DNA of 64,000 nucleotides. It comes from Actinoplanes subtropicus (lineage in GTDB: Bacteria > Actinomycetota > Actinomycetes > Mycobacteriales > Micromonosporaceae). Under the pieces are notes generated by a model. That model searched no databases and was not told the origin of the DNA. It saw only the letters and a program-made list of their open reading frames with translations. The position numbers and the translations under genes were made by a program. The stretch spans positions 1 to 64,000 of the forward strand of contig NZ_JOJL01000014.1 of NCBI RefSeq assembly GCF_000721705.1, read 5' to 3'. Of this stretch, positions 36,857 through 45,523 are shown in pieces (within the stretch, counting starts at the first letter, position 1; each line of letters begins with the position of its first letter).

Positions 36857-38032
36857 TCAGGGCTTGAGGACGACCTTCTCGCAGTTGTCCTGCTTGTTCT
36901 TGAATATGTCGAAGCCGCGTTCGGCCTCGTCCAGCGGCAGGGTGTGGGTGATGATCCGGGCCGGGTCGAGCTCGCCGCGTTCGATGCGCTGCAGCAGCGG
37001 CTTCATGTAGCGCTGCACGTGGCATTGCCCGGTGCGCAGGGTCAGTGACCGGTTCATCCAGGCGCCCGCGGGAAACTTGTCCAGCAGGCCGCCGTACACG
37101 CCGATCACCGAGACCACGCCGCCGCTGCGGCACGACAGGATCGCCTGGCGCAGGGCGTGGGGGCGGTCGGTCTCCGCGCGTACGGCCTGCTTGACCCGGT
37201 CGTACGCGGCGATGTGCGCGCTGCCGTGGGTGGCTTCCAGGCCGACCGCGTCGATGCACTTGTCCGGTCCGCGCCCGCCGGTCAGTTCGAGCAAGGTCGA
37301 GCGTACGTCGACGTCGTCGAAGTTCACCGGGGTGTGGCCGGCCTGTTCGGCCATCCGCAGCCGGTACGGTTCCTTGTCGATGGCGATGACCTTGGCGGCG
37401 CCGAGCAGCCGGGCGCTGTCCATGGCGAACTGGCCGACCGGGCCGGCGCCCCACACCGCCACCACGTCGCTGGGCTGGATGTCGCACATGTCGGCACCCA
37501 TATAGCCGGTGGGCAGAATGTCGGACAAAAACAGAACCTGCTCGTCGGTCAGGTCGGACTCGATCTTCAGCGGGCCGACGTCGGCGAACGGCACCCGTGC
37601 GTACTGCGCTTGACCGCCGGCGAAACCGCCGGTCAGATGCGAATAGCCGAAGATCCCGGCGACCGGGTGGCCGAACATCTTCTCGGCGATCCCCGCGTTC
37701 GGGTTGGTGTTCTCGCAGCACGAGTACAGCTCGGCCGCGCAGGCGGCACACGCGCCGCAGGCGATCGGGAACGGCACGACCACCCGGTCACCGACCCGCA
37801 ACTTGTCCCCGGGCACTCCGGAGCCGACCTCGATCACTTCGCCCATGAACTCGTGACCCATGACGTCGCCGTCCTGCATCGTGGGTACATACCCGTCGAC
37901 CAGATGCAGGTCGGAGCCGCAGATCGCGGTCGAGGTGATCCGTACGATCGCATCGCGGCTGTTGAGGATCTTCGGGTCCGGCACGTCCCGGACCTCGACC
38001 TTGTTGCGCCCCGCCCAGGTGTTCGCCCTCAT
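36857..38032 (-). CDS. Zinc-dependent alcohol/formaldehyde dehydrogenase
   Basis: Medium-chain, NAD-dependent dehydrogenase of 391 residues, of the glutathione-independent formaldehyde dehydrogenase-like group. Catalytic zinc ligands are Cys38 in AICGSDLH and His60-Glu61 in MGHEFMG. The structural zinc loop is CGACAACAAELYSC. The cofactor site is VAVWGAGPVGQFAM. The long insert after the structural loop (NTNPNAGIAEKMFGHPVAGIFGYSHLTGG) is typical of this group. ATG at 38032 follows GGGGG and overlaps the SRPBCC stop (ATGA), so the two are coupled. Its natural substrate is uncertain. Confidence 0.9.
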   Translation of the reverse strand: MRANTWAGRNKVEVRDVPDPKILNSRDAIVRITSTAICGSDLHLVDGYVPTMQDGDVMGHEFMGEVIEVGSGVPGDKLRVGDRVVVPFPIACGACAACAAELYSCCENTNPNAGIAEKMFGHPVAGIFGYSHLTGGFAGGQAQYARVPFADVGPLKIESDLTDEQVLFLSDILPTGYMGADMCDIQPSDVVAVWGAGPVGQFAMDSARLLGAAKVIAIDKEPYRLRMAEQAGHTPVNFDDVDVRSTLLELTGGRGPDKCIDAVGLEATHGSAHIAAYDRVKQAVRAETDRPHALRQAILSCRSGGVVSVIGVYGGLLDKFPAGAWMNRSLTLRTGQCHVQRYMKPLLQRIERGELDPARIITHTLPLDEAERGFDIFKNKQDNCEKVVLKP

Positions 38033-38571
38033 GCGTCCGCCCCCTTCTCGAGCTCGGCGTCCGACAGCGGTTGCGCGGGACGCTGCGGGAACTCCTTGCG
38101 GGCCCGCTTGCCCCACGGAGCGCCGTCGGACCGGACCACTTCGCCGGTCTCCAGCACCTGCTTGAGCCGGCGCAGGTCGTCGTCGAGCTGCTGATGCGGT
38201 TCCTCCCCGAAGTACTTCGCGACCGCCTTGCCCACCGCGCCGCCCGGGATCTCGTACACCAGCGAGACGTACACCTCGGTGCTCACCCCGTCGGGAGCGG
38301 GCACGAACTGGACCGTCCCGGCGTTGGGCACGTCGGCGTCACCGGTCGAACGCCACGCGACCTTTTCCGCCGGCGTCTCGTCGATGATCTCCGCGTCCCA
38401 CTCGACGTCCTTGCCGAACGGGGCGGCGGCGACCCAGTGGCTCGTCCGGTCGCCGGTGGTGCGGACCTGTTCCAGATGCGCCATGAACGCCGGCAGGTTC
38501 CGCAGGTCGCGCCAGAACGCGTACACCTCCGAGGCGGGTTTGCGGATGGTTGTCGTGGCCGTCAGGTCCAT
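38029..38571 (-). CDS. SRPBCC (cyclase/dehydrase-like) protein
   Basis: START/Bet-v1-fold protein of 180 residues, with a perfect GGAGG site before ATG 38571. The pattern is MDLTATTTIRKPASEVYAFWRDLRNLPAFM, then WDAEIIDETPAEKVAWRSTGDA and FVPAPDGVSTEVYVSLVYEIPGG. Such proteins hold a hydrophobic ligand in a cavity, and many are found next to oxidoreductases. It is coupled to the zinc dehydrogenase by ATGA. A similar SRPBCC protein is encoded at 63283-63747. Confidence 0.86.
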   Translation of the reverse strand: MDLTATTTIRKPASEVYAFWRDLRNLPAFMAHLEQVRTTGDRTSHWVAAAPFGKDVEWDAEIIDETPAEKVAWRSTGDADVPNAGTVQFVPAPDGVSTEVYVSLVYEIPGGAVGKAVAKYFGEEPHQQLDDDLRRLKQVLETGEVVRSDGAPWGKRARKEFPQRPAQPLSDAELEKGADA

Positions 38572-39442
38572 GTGTCCTCCTTGCGGGCGGAGCCGCTGTC
38601 CCAGGTCCCGGGTGCCCACCGCGATGTCATCGAAACCGGCACGCCACCACGCAACTGGCACGAGGGAGTCAACCGTCCGGGCAGGCCAGCTGAGGCGGGA
38701 GGTACAAGGCGTGGTCCAGCGACCGGACGGCGGCCGGTGGCCAGCAGCGGATGCACCGGCGACCCGGGCAAGGGCGTACCGCACCGCTCGGGTCCGACAC
38801 GCTTCGCCGCGGCCTGGTGGGACGGGCACTGAGAGTGAAGCGGCGACCGTCACCGCGGCTGGTCACCGAGCTACCCGCCGGTCTCGTCGCGCCAGCCGGC
38901 GGGCTCGGGATGGCAGCCGTAGGCGGCGGCCCGCACCGACTCCTCGTTCTCCGCAAGATCGTCAAGCAGCGCCTCCACACCCCCGTCCCGGCGCGGCGCC
39001 CACCTCACCCCAGGCTTCCCGTACGATCCATCGCACGCCCGGGCCGACCCGCTCGCCGAGCCGGCCGGCGAACTCGGCGGTGAGCCGTGCCGTCACCCGC
39101 GCCGGGTAGTCCGGCGGGTCGCCACCAGCCCGACGACGATCTCCCCGCGATACCGTTCGCCGTCTGTCATCCGCGCTCCTCACCCCTGGCCGGCCATCCC
39201 GGATCAACGTTCCCTGCTCGGGCGCACGCATGCCTCGGCGCACGGGGTGCTGCCCCATGGCGGGGCGGCCCGGGCCCGCTGAAACTCATCGGCGTGGCCT
39301 TCGACCGGCGAACGCCCGGGGCTGGACCAGGGGCTTCACGGGCGCGGGAGGAGCCGGTCCGGGGTCAGGCTGGTGACCAGCTCAACCGACTTCAACGGCT
39401 GTCGTCGTGGAGCGACGGGCCGATACCGAGGAGGAGGCTCTC
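38572..39442. other. Gene-poor stretch with a degraded small gene
   Basis: Apart from the frameshifted remnant at 38871-39170, neither 38572-38870 nor 39171-39442 shows a frame with consistent codon bias, and no repeat or RNA was recognised. A GAGGAGGAGG ribosome site for the next gene ends the region. Confidence 0.5.
38871..39170 (-). pseudogene. Frameshifted small gene of unknown function
   Basis: A good ribosome site (GAGGAG) precedes ATG 39170. The frame begins MTDGERYRGEIVVGLVAT, then coding bias jumps to another frame (PPDYPARVTARLTAEF, GERVGPGVRWIVREAWGE) and back to the first (DGGVEALLDDLAENEESV, YGCHPEPAGWRDE), ending TAG at 38871. In the first frame a TGA interrupts after 25 codons. 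Two compensating frameshifts in one gene, or two fragments, explain the pattern. The family is not recognised. Confidence 0.42.
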
Positions 39443-40039
39443 ATGGCAAGTACCGCTGATCCGGCGCACGCGTTCAGAGAAACAACCCGAGCCGGCACCC
39501 GCGCCGTGACCGGGGCGTGGTGGTGGTTCCTGATCCTCGGCATCCTCTGGACCGGCCTGGGGATGTACGTGCTGACCTACCGGCCGGGCAGCCTCGGCTT
39601 CGTGGCCGCGCTGATCGGCGTGGCCTTCCTGTTCGGCGGCGTCGCGCAGCTGGTGGTGGCAAGCCGGATCCGGGACTGGCGCTGGCTCTACATCGTGACC
39701 GGCGTCCTCGGCGTCATCGCCGGGATCGTCACCTTCGCCTGGCCGGGCATCACCCTGTACGCGGTGTCCATCCTGGTGGCCTGGTACCTGGTCTTCTTCG
39801 GGGTCTTCCACATCATCGCCTCGCTGGCCGGCCCGAAGATCTCGTGGTGGTGGACCGGGCTGCTGCTGGGCATCGCCGAGCTGGTGCTGGGCATCTGGGC
39901 CGTGCACTCCTGGCAGCGGTCGCTGTTCACGCTGCTGACCCTGGTCGGGGTGTGGGCCATCTTCCACGGGGTCAGCGAGATCTTCGCGGCCTTCACCCTG
40001 CGCGAGGCCGGCAAACGTGCCGACCAACTACTGAGCTGA
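39443..40039 (+). CDS. HdeD-family membrane protein
   Basis: Integral membrane protein of 198 residues with six hydrophobic helices in paired repeats (WWWFLILGILWTGLGMYVL; YIVTGVLGVIAGIVTFAWPG; GLLLGIAELVLGIWAVHSW). The TFAWPG turn and pairwise helices are typical of HdeD (DUF308) proteins, linked in enterobacteria to acid stress. The ribosome site GAGGAGGAGG is very strong. Function in actinomycetes is unknown. It stands alone and converges on the CBM-DUF1080 gene. Confidence 0.85.
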   Translation: MASTADPAHAFRETTRAGTRAVTGAWWWFLILGILWTGLGMYVLTYRPGSLGFVAALIGVAFLFGGVAQLVVASRIRDWRWLYIVTGVLGVIAGIVTFAWPGITLYAVSILVAWYLVFFGVFHIIASLAGPKISWWWTGLLLGIAELVLGIWAVHSWQRSLFTLLTLVGVWAIFHGVSEIFAAFTLREAGKRADQLLS

Positions 40040-40087
40040 GGCGACACCTACCCACGATCACGACCAGTGACGGACGGACGTCCCCGT

Positions 40088-40118
40088 GCTCGGGCGCCGA
40101 CGCGATCGGCGCCCGAGC
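40088..40118. terminator. Bidirectional hairpin between convergent genes
   Basis: The arm gctcgggcgccga (40088-40100) pairs perfectly with 40106-40118 across 5 bases. It is placed between the HdeD stop and the 3' end of the minus-strand secreted protein gene. Confidence 0.8.
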
Positions 40119-40132
40119 GGTATCGAGATCGA

Positions 40133-41230
40133 TCAGCAGCGGGTGGTGATGAACTGGTCCGGCGCGGTCACCACCGGGGATTCGAGGTAGAGGCCCTGGT
40201 ACTCGTCGTGGATGCCGCTGTTGTGCACCTGGATCGCCAGCGGCCCGACCTGGCCGGCCGTGACGTCCTTGAAGTCGAGCACCTCGACCGCGTTGCAGGT
40301 CGTGGTCGCGCCGCCGGTCAGCTGGCCGCAGGCCATCTTCGCCACGCCGGTGGCCATGTTGCCGATCAGCTCGCACTGCGCCCACTGGTGCACGTCCAGC
40401 TTGGTGTGCGGCACCTGGGTGAACAGGCCGCTGCCACCGTTGTTGTGGCCGGGCCGGTAGTCCCAGTGCCCGCCGTTGGGCGGTTGGAACTGAATGGCGC
40501 TCAGCGCGTCCCGGATCGGGGTGGTGGTGCCCCAGATCAGCACGGTCGGCTGGTGGTTGCCGCTGACCTGGCGGACGTCGAAGATCCAGCGGAACGTGCC
40601 CACCTGGTGGTTGTAGTAGAGCCAGCCGCGGGCGGTGCCGTTGCCGTGGATGGCGCCGCCGGTGACCGTCCACAGTCCGCCGGCCGAGGACGTCCAGCCG
40701 GTGAGGTCGGTGCCGTTGAACATGGACACCAGGTTGGGGTCGCCGAACGGGCCGGTGCCCCCGCCGCCGGAGGTGACGACGGTCAGCGAGTCGATGTTCG
40801 CCGCGCCGGCGGCGACGGCCGAGGTCAGCCGGACGGTGTTGGCGCCGGCGACCAGCGTGGCGGACAGCGAGGCGCCGGTCCACTTGGTCCACGAGCCGGT
40901 GCCCGGGAAGTTGACCCGGGTCGCCGCCCCGCCGTCGACCGTGATGTCGGCCGGCCGGTTGGCGGTGGTCCCGTTGGCGTACCGGAAGGTGAGGGTGGCG
41001 CTGCCGGCCTCCGGCGCGGTGATGGTCAGCTCCAGGTACGAGCCGACCGCGTTGGTGAGGTTGCAGAAGCCGGTGCCGGTGTACCCGGCGTGGTTGGTGT
41101 CGATGGTGCCCTGGCAGGTGCCGTTCTCGGCCTCGTACGCGACGGACGTCGCGGCGTGGGCCGGGGCCGCGGTCATCGCGGCGACCACGACGCCGGCGAT
41201 CAGTGCGGTACGCAGGGTCCGTAGTCTCAT
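40133..41230 (-). CDS. Secreted CBM6/35-like plus DUF1080 (LamG-like) protein
   Basis: Secreted two-domain carbohydrate protein of 365 residues. A signal peptide spans about 1-27 (APAHAATS). A CBM6/CBM35-like beta-sandwich (about 30-155) shows YEAENGTCQGT, NLTNAVGSYLELTITAP and the closing NIDSLTVV. After a Gly linker comes a DUF1080 (3-keto-disaccharide hydrolase/LamG-like) domain: LVSMFNGTDLTGW, ARGWLYYNHQVGTFRWIFDVR, HNSGIHDEYQGLYLES. GGAGG precedes the start; ATG 41230 or the TTG before it are possible. The domain type suggests beta-glycan or keto-sugar substrates; activity is unproven. Confidence 0.82.
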   Translation of the reverse strand: MRLRTLRTALIAGVVVAAMTAAPAHAATSVAYEAENGTCQGTIDTNHAGYTGTGFCNLTNAVGSYLELTITAPEAGSATLTFRYANGTTANRPADITVDGGAATRVNFPGTGSWTKWTGASLSATLVAGANTVRLTSAVAAGAANIDSLTVVTSGGGGTGPFGDPNLVSMFNGTDLTGWTSSAGGLWTVTGGAIHGNGTARGWLYYNHQVGTFRWIFDVRQVSGNHQPTVLIWGTTTPIRDALSAIQFQPPNGGHWDYRPGHNNGGSGLFTQVPHTKLDVHQWAQCELIGNMATGVAKMACGQLTGGATTTCNAVEVLDFKDVTAGQVGPLAIQVHNSGIHDEYQGLYLESPVVTAPDQFITTRC

Positions 41231-41309
41231 CAAGCTGACCTACCTCCAAGGGTTTGCACACATGGCTGTCGAGGGGGAGCTCGCACGCGCGCCGGCGGTC
41301 GGTCGACGG

Positions 41310-43328
41310 TCACCCCGCCGGCACCCAGTCCAGCAGTCCTCGGTAGGCGCTCTCCAGCCCGGCCGCGTTCATGATCGCCGCCGGTACCCCGGACGCGCCG
41401 GTGATGGTGGTGTTGCCGGCGACGGTCACGCCGTTGCCGCTGGAGTAGCCGGGCGGGTTCTCGAAGTAGTTGTTCTCCACGTCGGTGGGGTCGTACTTCG
41501 TGGTGTGCCCGGGGTGGTAGTCGGTGTGGCGGGACGCCCACGCCTGGGCGCTGGTGTTGTCGTACACCGCATTGCCCTTGATGGTTTCGTAAGTGGCACC
41601 GTTGTCGGTGTAGATGGCGTGCCCGCTGCCGGTCTGGTTGTGGATGACGTTGCCGGTCACCTTCTCGCCGTTCGCGAGTGACGTGCCGGTCAGTCCCTGC
41701 GTGTAGATCGCACCGCCGTCGTTGAGCAGCTTCAGGTGGTCGAAGATGAGGTTGTCGGCGATCGCGTTGTCGTGCGAGAAGTTCGGCTGCGGCGCCTCCT
41801 TTTCCTTGTCCGGCCACCCGCCCCAACCCTGGGAGATGGCGGTGTACGGGGTGTTGTCGATCTGGTTGTGGCTGACCGTGTCGCCGGCCGTGTATCCGCT
41901 GTCGATGCCGATCCCGCCGTGGTACTCGGCCGCGACGTCGAAGACGTGGTTGTCCGAGACGGTGTTGCCGACCGTCTGCGCGGAGCCGGTGGCGGTCGGC
42001 AGGTCCACGTTCCCGATCTCGATGCCGCTGCCCGACACGTCGGTGACCACGTTCCCCTTCACCAGCGCGTGCTGGGTGCCGTCGCCGAGGGCGAGGCCGG
42101 CCGCGCCGAGGTGTACGAACGCGTCTCCGGTGAACTGGATTTCCTGGTCGTAGGTGAGCGAGACGTTGCCCGGGATCTGCGTCCAAGCGCCGAACGGGCA
42201 CCGGCCCTGGGTGTAGGTGGACGGCGGAACGTGGCAGAGGCCCTGCGCGGCCGCGCCGTCGGATCCGGTCACCTGGTAGCCGGCCTGGATCTCGGAGAAC
42301 CCGTCGCCGGTCGACGAGCCGAGCCAGGTGGCGTACGAGAACTGGATGCCCTTGAATACGATGTTGTGCACCGGTGCGCCGGCCGTGCCGCCGCCGTCGA
42401 CCAGTTTCTCCAGCACCGGGGCCTCCACGTCGGCGGTGGCCAGGTTCTCCCCCGCCCGCGGCACGTAGTAGAGCTTGCTGTCGCCCTGGTCTAGGAACCA
42501 CTGTCCGGGCGTGCCGGCGGACAGGAACTGGTACGCGTTCTCCACAGTGGTCGGTTGCTCGGTGATCGACGCGCGCCCGACCAGGTTGTAGGCCCGGCCG
42601 TCGTCGAAACAGCAGGCCCGGGTGGTGGAGTTGCGCCAGCACGGCTGGGCCATCGTGACGGCGCCGCCGCTGATCGAGGCCACCGGGCAGCGCGGCTCGG
42701 TCCAGGCGCCGAGGCCGCCCCGGTACACGAACTCCAGCTGTGGTTTCGCCCCGCTCGGGTTGCGCCAGCCGCCCAAAGTGGTGCCGCCGCCGGTGTACCC
42801 GGTGGAGTTCCGCCCGGTCAGCGCCTCGGGCAGCGCGCCGTGCGCCCGGTCGGCCCGCTCGCCGTCGACGTAGAGCTGGCGCGTCCGCAGGCCGGCCGGC
42901 GCCTGGGCGACCCAGATCGGGCTGTTCGCGGCGACCCGGCTCCAGCCGGTCACCCCAGCGGATCCGGCCAGCACCGGCCGCGCGCCGGCCGCCGCCGTCC
43001 ACACCACGTTGTGGCCGCCGGTGCCGGAGTCGGCCGCGGTCAACGCGAGCGGCGCGGACATCCGGTAGAAGCCGTCGGCGAGGATCACCGTCACGTCCGC
43101 GGACATGGCCTGGTTGAGGCCGCGTACCAGGGCTTGCGCCCGTTGCAGCGTCTTGACCGGGGCAGTCGCGGTCCCGGCATTGGCGTCGTCGCCGGCGGGC
43201 GACACGTAGATCACGGCCCGCACGGCGGCCCGGGCGAGCGGGGCACCGAGAAGCACCGCCACGGCGGCCAGCAGCGCCACGGCGGCAAACCCCAGCGACC
43301 GGCGGCGCCGACTGAACAAGCTGAACAC
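41310..43328 (-). CDS. Secreted right-handed parallel beta-helix protein
   Basis: Extracellular protein of 672 residues, starting with GTG 43328 behind GGGGG. A signal peptide or anchor covers about 1-34. YVSPAGDDANAGTATAPVKTLQRAQALV is the standard opening of beta-helix polysaccharide enzymes. Multiple helix coils follow in the C-terminal half (ALVKGNVVTDVSGSGIEIGN, NTVSDNHVFDVA, NAIADNLIFDHL, KVTGNVIHN, ETIKGNAVYDN). This arrangement is seen in polysaccharide lyases and in alpha-galactosidase or fucosidase-type families such as GH110 and GH141; which one cannot be decided by eye. The same direction and a 79-base gap suggest co-transcription with the CBM-DUF1080 gene. Confidence 0.8.
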   Translation of the reverse strand: MFSLFSRRRRSLGFAAVALLAAVAVLLGAPLARAAVRAVIYVSPAGDDANAGTATAPVKTLQRAQALVRGLNQAMSADVTVILADGFYRMSAPLALTAADSGTGGHNVVWTAAAGARPVLAGSAGVTGWSRVAANSPIWVAQAPAGLRTRQLYVDGERADRAHGALPEALTGRNSTGYTGGGTTLGGWRNPSGAKPQLEFVYRGGLGAWTEPRCPVASISGGAVTMAQPCWRNSTTRACCFDDGRAYNLVGRASITEQPTTVENAYQFLSAGTPGQWFLDQGDSKLYYVPRAGENLATADVEAPVLEKLVDGGGTAGAPVHNIVFKGIQFSYATWLGSSTGDGFSEIQAGYQVTGSDGAAAQGLCHVPPSTYTQGRCPFGAWTQIPGNVSLTYDQEIQFTGDAFVHLGAAGLALGDGTQHALVKGNVVTDVSGSGIEIGNVDLPTATGSAQTVGNTVSDNHVFDVAAEYHGGIGIDSGYTAGDTVSHNQIDNTPYTAISQGWGGWPDKEKEAPQPNFSHDNAIADNLIFDHLKLLNDGGAIYTQGLTGTSLANGEKVTGNVIHNQTGSGHAIYTDNGATYETIKGNAVYDNTSAQAWASRHTDYHPGHTTKYDPTDVENNYFENPPGYSSGNGVTVAGNTTITGASGVPAAIMNAAGLESAYRGLLDWVPAG

Positions 43329-43696
43329 GCGGACCCATCCCCCAGACCAAACGAAGTGACGAACTTCTATGCGTCAACTCCCGCGAACGCTAGGCCGGGA
43401 TACATCGGATGTCAAGCTCGAGAATGTTGGAACAAAGGCGAAATTAACGGTCAATCCGTTCGTATAGATATGATCTTAGAGGTGGCAGATGCCTCGCATC
43501 CGCCGGAGGTGTTGCGAACGATGGAGCGCGCCGGCCAGCCCGGCGGCCACGTGATCTCGCTGGGTGCACGGTCGTATAACCTGTTCTATTGACCTACCGT
43601 GAACTCCTTTACTGAGGCATGATGAGCTGATAAGAGCTGCGAGAACTCGTTCTACTTCGTACGCCGTCGTGGACCCGGACAAGAAGGCGATACCCG
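43329..43696. other. Divergent intergenic region with a 40-codon open frame
   Basis: It holds the promoters of the beta-helix gene and of the secreted unknown. It is less GC-rich than its surroundings around 43420-43480. A plus-strand frame at 43470-43592 begins MILEVADASHPPEVLRTM and ends NLFY. There is no ribosome site, so it may be a fragment. No operator was recognised. Confidence 0.4.
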
Positions 43697-44995
43697 ATGC
43701 GCAGCGGTAAGCGAATCTCCGTCCTGATGCCTGTGCTGCTCGTGGGCGTGCTCGGCGTCGTCCTGCCCGCCTCGGCCGGCGCGGCCTCGGCCGGCCAATT
43801 CGTGCGGGGTCGACTGCTGCCGGTCCCGGCCGTCGCGCCCGGTGACCAGCTGACCGTGACCGCGGTCGACGTTTCGCCGTCGGGCGTGGTGGCCGGCACC
43901 GCCCATGTCGTCACCGCCAACCCGGACGGCACACAGTCGACATCGGACATTCCGCAGCGGTGGGTGCGGATTCCTCGGCTCGGCTGGCTGCGCCAGCGGG
44001 TCGCGCTCCCGGCCGGCGCGGGCTCGGGCACCCTGACCGGGCTCACCGATCGCGGCGAAGTGGCTGGCACCGTCACCGTCGCCGGCACAACGCGGGCCGC
44101 GCGCTGGTCGGCGGACGGCCGGTCCGCAACAATCATCGGCGACGCCGGCAGCCAGGTCAGCGCGGTCGGCCCGCACGGACCGTGGGGCGTCTTCACCGGC
44201 AGCGGTGGACCCATCGTGCTCACCGGCGGCTCCGAGCTGGTGACTCGGGCCGGCGTTCGCACGCCGCTGAGCGGTACGGCCGAGCTCGACGCCGGTTATC
44301 GCCGTACCGTGGCGTCGATCGGCGGCCCCGGCCTTGCCCTCGTGTGGGTGGTCGACGGCGTCGGCCGGGCCACCAACGCACGGGCGGTGCTTTGGCAGAA
44401 CGGCGCGACGGTGCGGCTGCCGGTGATCAACTCAGCGTTCGCCGGACCGGCCTGCGTCTCCCGGGTGCTGGCCGACGGGAGCGTTGCCGCCAGCGGCTAC
44501 GCCGTCGAGTCGGGCGCGGTGAGCTACCTGCTACTGCGGCATGTCGGCGGGGTTCCGGGTACCGACGTCGTGCTGAACCGGGTCACCGGTGCGGGACCAC
44601 CGGTCGGCGGCCTGAGCTGCGCTTCGACCGGAGTCGCCGACAATCTTGCGGACGACGGCGGCATCGGCGGTTTCGTCTCCGACGCCGGTGTGCAGCGCGC
44701 CGCGTTCTGGAACGCCGCCGGCGGCGTGACCGTGGTCCCGCTTGCGGCCGGCGAACGGTCGGCGACCGGAGTCGCTGTCGCCGACGGTGGCCGGATGGTG
44801 ATCCAGGCCGTGGGCGACGACGGCAGCCGGCTGTCGCTATGGCACAGCGGCGTCAGCACGCCACTGGCAACCCCTGACGGGTGGACCGTGACCTCGGTCG
44901 TGGAGCTGACCGATGCCGGCCTGCTCGTTGCGAACGTCCACGACAGCGCCGGAACCGTACGTCCCGCCGCGTGGGACCTGGCCGCCCTCCGGTGA
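43697..44995 (+). CDS. Secreted repeat protein of unknown function
   Basis: A 432-residue protein with a signal peptide (about 1-30, ASAGAASA). The mature part consists of beta-rich units in which short motifs recur: VTAVDVSPSGVVAGTAHV, LTGLTDRGEVAGTVTV, AARWSADGR, AFWNAAGGVTVVP, ELTDAGLLVANVHD. This spacing is like the HAF-type extracellular repeats (GLGGxxSxAxGINxxGxVVG) and suggests a beta-propeller. No catalytic residues or anchor are seen. A hairpin follows the stop directly. Confidence 0.7.
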   Translation: MRSGKRISVLMPVLLVGVLGVVLPASAGAASAGQFVRGRLLPVPAVAPGDQLTVTAVDVSPSGVVAGTAHVVTANPDGTQSTSDIPQRWVRIPRLGWLRQRVALPAGAGSGTLTGLTDRGEVAGTVTVAGTTRAARWSADGRSATIIGDAGSQVSAVGPHGPWGVFTGSGGPIVLTGGSELVTRAGVRTPLSGTAELDAGYRRTVASIGGPGLALVWVVDGVGRATNARAVLWQNGATVRLPVINSAFAGPACVSRVLADGSVAASGYAVESGAVSYLLLRHVGGVPGTDVVLNRVTGAGPPVGGLSCASTGVADNLADDGGIGGFVSDAGVQRAAFWNAAGGVTVVPLAAGERSATGVAVADGGRMVIQAVGDDGSRLSLWHSGVSTPLATPDGWTVTSVVELTDAGLLVANVHDSAGTVRPAAWDLAALR

Positions 44996-45032
44996 GCACG
45001 GCCGGCTACGCACGGAGGACTGCCGGCCGTGC
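44996..45032 (+). terminator. Hairpin after the secreted repeat protein
   Basis: The arm gcacggccgg (44996-45005) pairs perfectly with ccggccgtgc (45023-45032) across a 17-base loop immediately after the stop codon. Confidence 0.65.
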
Positions 45033-45332
45033 CGAACGGGCGTTGATGGCCCGCCACGAGGCAGTGCTGCGCGGCTACGGGCCAACCATGACCCAGTACA
45101 CCGCGCCCTGACCGATCGATTCACCCCCCGGCGGTAGCGCGAGGAAAGCGCCGTTCGCTCGGCGCCACCGCTCCGTGTCTTGTCCGGCGGCGGGTCGTCT
45201 CCGCATGCCGCAGCCGGATGTCAGATATGTGTCGCGCTCGCCGTAGACCATCCCGGAGTGACAGAACTCTGACATCGTCGGTCTGCCATATTCCCTGCAT
45301 CTTGAGGTCTAGGCACCTCAATCGAAGCGACT

Positions 45333-45370
45333 GTTACAGAGCTGGAACGGTCGAGAAATGTCAGAGTAAT
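45333..45370 (+). promoter_or_regulatory. GlnR-like nitrogen box upstream of urtA
   Basis: Four pentamers sit exactly 6 bases apart: gttac (45333), ggaac (45344), gaaat (45355) and gtaat (45366). The GlnR consensus of actinomycetes is alternating GTnAC and GAAAC with 6-base spacers, and the first pair fits well. Location 154 bases before urtA suits activation under nitrogen limitation. The rest of the gap, 45033-45332 and 45371-45523, shows only paired TGACA/TGTCA elements near 45259-45274 and 45359-45374. Confidence 0.6.
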
Positions 45371-45523
45371 GACACGGGATCAATCTGCTCTCACCTGCAG
45401 CAGCCGGCTGCACCCTCCTGGCGAGGCGCTCGGGACGCCGGCGGCTCGGCATAGGACATGCACCTCCACACCATCCGCTGTGCCGCGACCCCAGCTCCTT
45501 TACCAGGAACGGAGTTCCCCCAT

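Noticed and set aside
43470..43592. Possible 40-residue gene in the intergenic region
   Set aside because: No ribosome site and no recognised family; kept only as a note in the intergenic entry.
45458..45523. Longer UrtA start
   Set aside because: It would place 22 residues before the lipoprotein signal peptide; ATG 45524 has a proper GGAG site.
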